IMG/VR virus record: IMGVR_UViG_3300032893_000220 | Location: 1-31,291 of that record | Reading direction: 5' to 3' (one strand) | Length of the DNA stretch: 31,291 nucleotides | Source of the DNA: a virus | Shown here: piece by piece, positions 28,070-31,291 of the stretch | Numbering within the stretch: the stretch's first letter is position 1 | How the letters are laid out: the number at the start of each line of letters is the position of its first letter | Program-made: the position numbers and the translations under genes | The notes under the pieces: model-generated | What the model was told of the DNA's origin: nothing | What the model saw: the letters and a program-made list of their open reading frames with translations, nothing else | Database searches by the model: none

Positions 28070-29245
28070 ATGGCATCGTCAATTTCATTCACTCCATGCG
28101 GATGCTGTAGCGGTTCCCCTGCATGGTTCTGGGGTTATGAGTATAGCGGTAATGCCGGGAATGGCGCCGATGATGAAGTGGTTTATACTCCAGGTCCCTA
28201 TCTTGGAGTCTCGGGGTTGTTGAAAATATTGCCTGGGGCAAATGGTGGTGGAAATTCATGGGGGATTGGGTTAAAATCTGATCATACTCTATGGTTTTGG
28301 GGTTCTAATAGATATGGATTAAATGGGAACGGTTCAGATGATGGTTGGACTATATATGTAGCATATCACATACTTAGTGGAACATTTTGGTATGATATAT
28401 CATCATGCCCAATTGAATTTGCCGGGGCTTATTTTCATGCAATTGCGATTAAAGATAATGGTACATTGTGGTTCTGGGGTAATAATAACGCAGGTTCCGA
28501 CGGTAGCGGTACTACGGATAGTTTAATCCATACACCGACCCAGATAGGTTTAGCAAACGATTGGATAAGTGTTGTTGCCTCAGAATATAACGATATAGCT
28601 TTAAAGTCTGATGGTACTTTATGGTTTTGGGGTACAAACGATTATGGCCAAAACGGAACAGGTATTGTTGATAATTTAGTTTACGTACCAACGCAGATCG
28701 GTACGGATACTGATTGGATAGCCGTTTATCTTGCGCTTACTTACGTAATAGCGATAAAAACAGATGGTACCTTGTGGTTTTGGGGTACAAACAGTGGTGG
28801 GCAAAACGGTAGTGGGCTAGATGATGGGTTGGTTTATGCTCCTATGCAAATAGGGTCTGATACTAACTGGATGTCTATATCAGTTTTAATGCAGGGAGCG
28901 GGAGGTTTTGATAGAGCTGGTGTTATTGGTCTTAAAACAGACGGCACGATATGGCATTGGGGGAAGAATGTATATGGTGAAAATGGCTCTGGTGGATCAG
29001 ATGCAGTTGTTCATGTTCCAACTCAGATAGGCGTAGCAAATAATTGGACAAATATATCTGGGAATGGTGTATGTGTAATTGGATTAAAGGCTGATGGGAC
29101 TATATGGTTTTGGGGAACTAATAGCGAAGGCCAAAATGGAAATGGCCTTGAAGATAATTTAATTTACGCGCCCATGCAAATAGGTGCAGCCACTGACTGG
29201 ACTGGTATATTTTCTGGTCCTTTGTGGATTCTTGGGACTAAATAA
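28070..29245 (+). CDS. RCC1-type seven-bladed beta-propeller protein, 391 aa
   Basis: The start is ATG 28070, one base after the previous stop; the frame is open from GTG 28016. Seven copies of a roughly 50-residue repeat centre on (A/L/I)W(F/H)WG-N-YGxNGxG..D..x.P.QIG: examples are LWFWGSNRYGLNGNGSDD, LWFWGTNDYGQNGTG and IWHWGKNVYGENGSGGSD. Seven repeats, with the terminus PLWILGTK completing the last blade, predict a closed RCC1-like propeller. RCC1 repeats usually mediate protein or nucleosome contact. As a secreted-type phage protein it probably binds a receptor or decorates the virion. The gene is A+T-rich and its blades are also similar in DNA. Confidence 0.85.
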   Translation: MASSISFTPCGCCSGSPAWFWGYEYSGNAGNGADDEVVYTPGPYLGVSGLLKILPGANGGGNSWGIGLKSDHTLWFWGSNRYGLNGNGSDDGWTIYVAYHILSGTFWYDISSCPIEFAGAYFHAIAIKDNGTLWFWGNNNAGSDGSGTTDSLIHTPTQIGLANDWISVVASEYNDIALKSDGTLWFWGTNDYGQNGTGIVDNLVYVPTQIGTDTDWIAVYLALTYVIAIKTDGTLWFWGTNSGGQNGSGLDDGLVYAPMQIGSDTNWMSISVLMQGAGGFDRAGVIGLKTDGTIWHWGKNVYGENGSGGSDAVVHVPTQIGVANNWTNISGNGVCVIGLKADGTIWFWGTNSEGQNGNGLEDNLIYAPMQIGAATDWTGIFSGPLWILGTK

Positions 29246-29520
29246 TGAATCCGACTCTACAGCTAAAGGTTATAAATCTCCAGCGCGAGCTACGGATTTG
29301 GGGTACGAAGGGGTTTCCTTTGGCGACTGAAGCGCAACGCGCAGAGCGTGCTTCTACTTGTGAAGTTTGCAGTTATTACGATCCAAGGGGGAATATGTGG
29401 CTTGGTGAATGCCGTGCGCCAGGCTGCGGATGCACACGGTTTAAGTGGTGGCTGGCGACTGCTAAGTGTCCACATCCGGAAGGATCGAAGTGGCCGGATA
29501 TTGATTTGACCAATTTGTAA
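29245..29520 (+). CDS. zinc-site phage protein, 91 aa
   Basis: ATG 29245 overlaps the upstream TAA as TAATG. Six cysteines lie in CEVCSYYDPRGNMWLGECRAPGCGCTRFKWWLATAKCPHPEG, giving two CxxC-like pairs that would hold one or two zinc ions. From memory, many phages encode short proteins with RCxxCxxxxPxxxLGECxxCGCTRLKxWWATxxCP; they are uncharacterised. The N-terminal helix is basic. A structural or assembly role is likely given the neighbours. Confidence 0.7.
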   Translation: MNPTLQLKVINLQRELRIWGTKGFPLATEAQRAERASTCEVCSYYDPRGNMWLGECRAPGCGCTRFKWWLATAKCPHPEGSKWPDIDLTNL

Positions 29521-29552
29521 AAATATACGAGTAACAATCAACCGTTCATACA

Positions 29553-30260
29553 ATGCCTGTACCTCTAACACGAACATACCGCGGAAGGCAGCAATCCTCT
29601 CTCTTCCAATCCACCCCAGTTGGAGCCACAAATGTACTTCAGTCGCCGGCAATGGCTTCAGCTCCGCGCGCTCAGTCTATCGTTACTCCTGTTCGTCCTG
29701 CTGTACGCAGAATAACGCCGAATAGCGGCGGGACGATGACGCGAGGTGGTATCACAACCAACGTAGCGCCAAGCGCGTTTGGGTCATCCAATCTTTCCCC
29801 GACACAAAATAGTGGTGGCACGCTTACGCGCAATGGAATCACTCGCGTCGTTCCTCCAAGTCCAGTAAGCAACCCAGCGATTAATAGCGGAGGCACACTA
29901 ACCAAGGATGGCGTCACAAAAGTAGTTCCAGCTACGCAGGCGCTGACGCAACCAGACCCAGTGGATGAGCCTTCTGAAGAGACAGACGAATCGCAGCCGA
30001 CATCTAAGCAGCCGGCGCAAAACAATCCGTTAACCAACGACACAGGATCAGAGGCGCTTCCTGGTGATCAGGAGGAAATTGATCCTGCAAAGCAAATGGG
30101 GTTCAGCCAGAAGGGGTCGGCTATTCCGCGCGGTATGGATGCATCCGGTGATGGCCACATAGGCGGCACCGGTCTATATGCCAAGAAGTTCTCAAATCCT
30201 CGATCTGCCGATCTATACGGCAGCTACGTAAAGAAGCTGTTTGGAAATGGTGCAGCTTAG
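29553..30260 (+). CDS. repeat-containing structural-type protein, 235 aa
   Basis: Ser/Thr/Pro/Gly-rich, probably extended. Three similar segments begin NSGGTMTRGGITTNV, NSGGTLTRNGITRVV and NSGGTLTKDGVTKVV, about 25-30 residues apart, followed by an acidic linker (PDPVDEPSEETDESQP) and a Gly-rich end with GMDASGDGHIGGTGLYAKK. The last block suggests a tail or capsid peptide. Its stop TAG overlaps the stop of the converging helicase gene. No family recognised; no ribosome site. Confidence 0.6.
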   Translation: MPVPLTRTYRGRQQSSLFQSTPVGATNVLQSPAMASAPRAQSIVTPVRPAVRRITPNSGGTMTRGGITTNVAPSAFGSSNLSPTQNSGGTLTRNGITRVVPPSPVSNPAINSGGTLTKDGVTKVVPATQALTQPDPVDEPSEETDESQPTSKQPAQNNPLTNDTGSEALPGDQEEIDPAKQMGFSQKGSAIPRGMDASGDGHIGGTGLYAKKFSNPRSADLYGSYVKKLFGNGAA

Positions 30261-31291
30261 GTTGTAGCTCTCTGGAGCTTTTTCTCAGCCATAGCGTGAT
30301 CGATCGCAATGGCTGCTTCTTTCATTGTGAGCGTTGAGCATGTGTGCTCATCAAGTCCTAGTTGGCGCATGAGCGATAACTGGCGCCCTGTAGCGAGGCC
30401 CATGTTGACGCGAGATACGACACGGCCAATTAATTTATGAGCGAGCCCCTTGTATTTTATCTTCTCAGTATCGATGCCCTGCTTTTTAAGGAAGCTTATT
30501 TGGCCTTCGGTTGGTGCATCGGACTCCCAGTTATCGGCAGGATGGAAATCAGCTAGCGCTTCATCACCAACCATGACGGACCATTGAAGAGGGTCGATGA
30601 CGCGGGCTTGTTTACGCGCGTGTTTACGTGCTTCCTTCTCTAGTGATTTTATCAGGTCTCGCTCGGCCTGGCGCGCGGCATCTTCGGATGGCTGTCCAAG
30701 CTTCTTCATCCGCTCCTTTATCTCAGGCTTATCTGTGAACAAATCGTAGGCATCGCATAGGTCTATTCGGTCAGACACCCAAAGCGGATCTAGGATTAGC
30801 AGCGTCGGTTTTGAACTAGCAGCTATCGCTGCACGCCTTAATTCTGGAGTAGGTAATCCGTCTACGATTCCTGGAAGAACTCGAGTTCCACGGCCAATCA
30901 TTTGTCGGTAGAAGCCGGTCGATTTAGTTGCCCTGGCGACTACCACGCATGACGTGTCCGGGAAGTCGGCTCCCTCAACGTACAGCGCACAGTTGCACAA
31001 TACGGTACCGCGCCCAGCTTTTCGGTACGTCTCTGTTTTCTCATCTACATCTAGGCAATCGCCAGACACAAATATCCCCTTAAGTCCGTGACGACTTATT
31101 GCATCGGCCAATATTCTTGCGCACTCCACAGAGGGTACGAACGCCATTGTCTTTTCGTTCGATGCTATTTGGCATATCTGTTCAGCTAGCGCCTCAAGCA
31201 CAGGTACAAGGCGTTCGCTTAAATCATCCATCTTGAAGTCACTGCCATTTGGGGTACGCCCCGGCCTTAGCCCTCTGATATCTATCTTGAG
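30257..31291 (-). CDS. superfamily 2 DEAD/DEAH-type helicase, C-terminal part (5' end off window)
   Basis: The frame is open to base 31291, so the N-terminal ATPase lobe with the Walker motifs is outside. Residues visible here cover helicase lobe 2: motif IV-like TMAFVPSVECARILADAI, motif V VLCNCALYVEGADFP and motif VI STGFYRQMIGRGTRVLPG with the arginine fingers. After a charged helical linker (KEARKHARKQARVID) comes a roughly 100-residue C-terminal region with APTEGQISFLKKQGID and ATGRQLSLMRQLG, two copies of a TxxQxxxLxxxGI motif common in phage helicases. It probably acts in replication or recombination. Confidence 0.85.
   Translation of the reverse strand, partial: LKIDIRGLRPGRTPNGSDFKMDDLSERLVPVLEALAEQICQIASNEKTMAFVPSVECARILADAISRHGLKGIFVSGDCLDVDEKTETYRKAGRGTVLCNCALYVEGADFPDTSCVVVARATKSTGFYRQMIGRGTRVLPGIVDGLPTPELRRAAIAASSKPTLLILDPLWVSDRIDLCDAYDLFTDKPEIKERMKKLGQPSEDAARQAERDLIKSLEKEARKHARKQARVIDPLQWSVMVGDEALADFHPADNWESDAPTEGQISFLKKQGIDTEKIKYKGLAHKLIGRVVSRVNMGLATGRQLSLMRQLGLDEHTCSTLTMKEAAIAIDHAMAEKKLQRATT

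Overview
The window is an accessory, phage-type segment. It is gene-dense, with short genes chained by ATGA, GTGA and TAATG overlaps. A leftward block carries a major capsid protein, neck/adaptor-like proteins and long adhesin or tail-fibre proteins. Other blocks carry a replicative helicase, a second helicase, a cytosine methyltransferase, a small serine recombinase and an XRE regulator. It is best read as part of a tailed dsDNA phage (Caudoviricetes) or prophage. No large terminase, portal, DNA polymerase, integrase of the large type or endolysin is visible, so the genome continues beyond both edges. Both edges cut genes. The host is not certain. The pilin-like leader at 3418-3684 resembles, from memory, pseudopilins of Verrucomicrobiota (Opitutales), and the late genes lack Shine-Dalgarno sites; both hint at that phylum, with low confidence.

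Layout. (1) 1-4525, minus strand: a run of about a dozen small accessory genes reading left from a control region at 4526-4979. It ends in a gene with a 27-bp minisatellite that is cut by the window edge. A type IV pilin-like membrane protein lies in this run. (2) 4980-6112: one gene that may be a small terminase subunit, then about 690 bp without a clear gene holding short repeats, an excellent sigma70-type promoter and a GC-rich hairpin. (3) 6113-10447, plus strand: a coupled operon with a winged-helix-like protein, a protein sharing a module with the helicase, a C5 cytosine methyltransferase (with a long open second frame), a zincin-like protein, small phage proteins and a serine recombinase. 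(4) 10441-12667, minus strand: a DnaB-N/RepA-like helicase and two small genes. (5) 12668-13798: a control region and a plus-strand XRE regulator operon. (6) 13754-26282, minus strand: a stand-alone response-regulator receiver protein, membrane proteins, tail fibre, trypsin-like protease, beta-helix-type protein, neck proteins, major capsid protein and a scaffold-like protein. (7) 26373-30260, plus strand: a probable virion protein, a seven-bladed RCC1-type propeller, a zinc-site protein and a repeat protein. (8) 30257-31291, minus strand: the C-terminal half of a superfamily 2 helicase.

How it fits together. A palindrome TCTTGT-N3-ACAAGA occurs twice just upstream of the XRE gene, once upstream of the leftward accessory operon, and in a one-mismatch form in the control region at 5437. 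The simplest reading is that the XRE protein is a phage repressor controlling its own operon, the leftward accessory operon and possibly the rightward operon. The less usual cargo (pilin-like protein, receiver-domain protein, trypsin-like protease, RCC1 propeller, 9-residue repeat protein) points to contact with, or manipulation of, the host surface and signalling.
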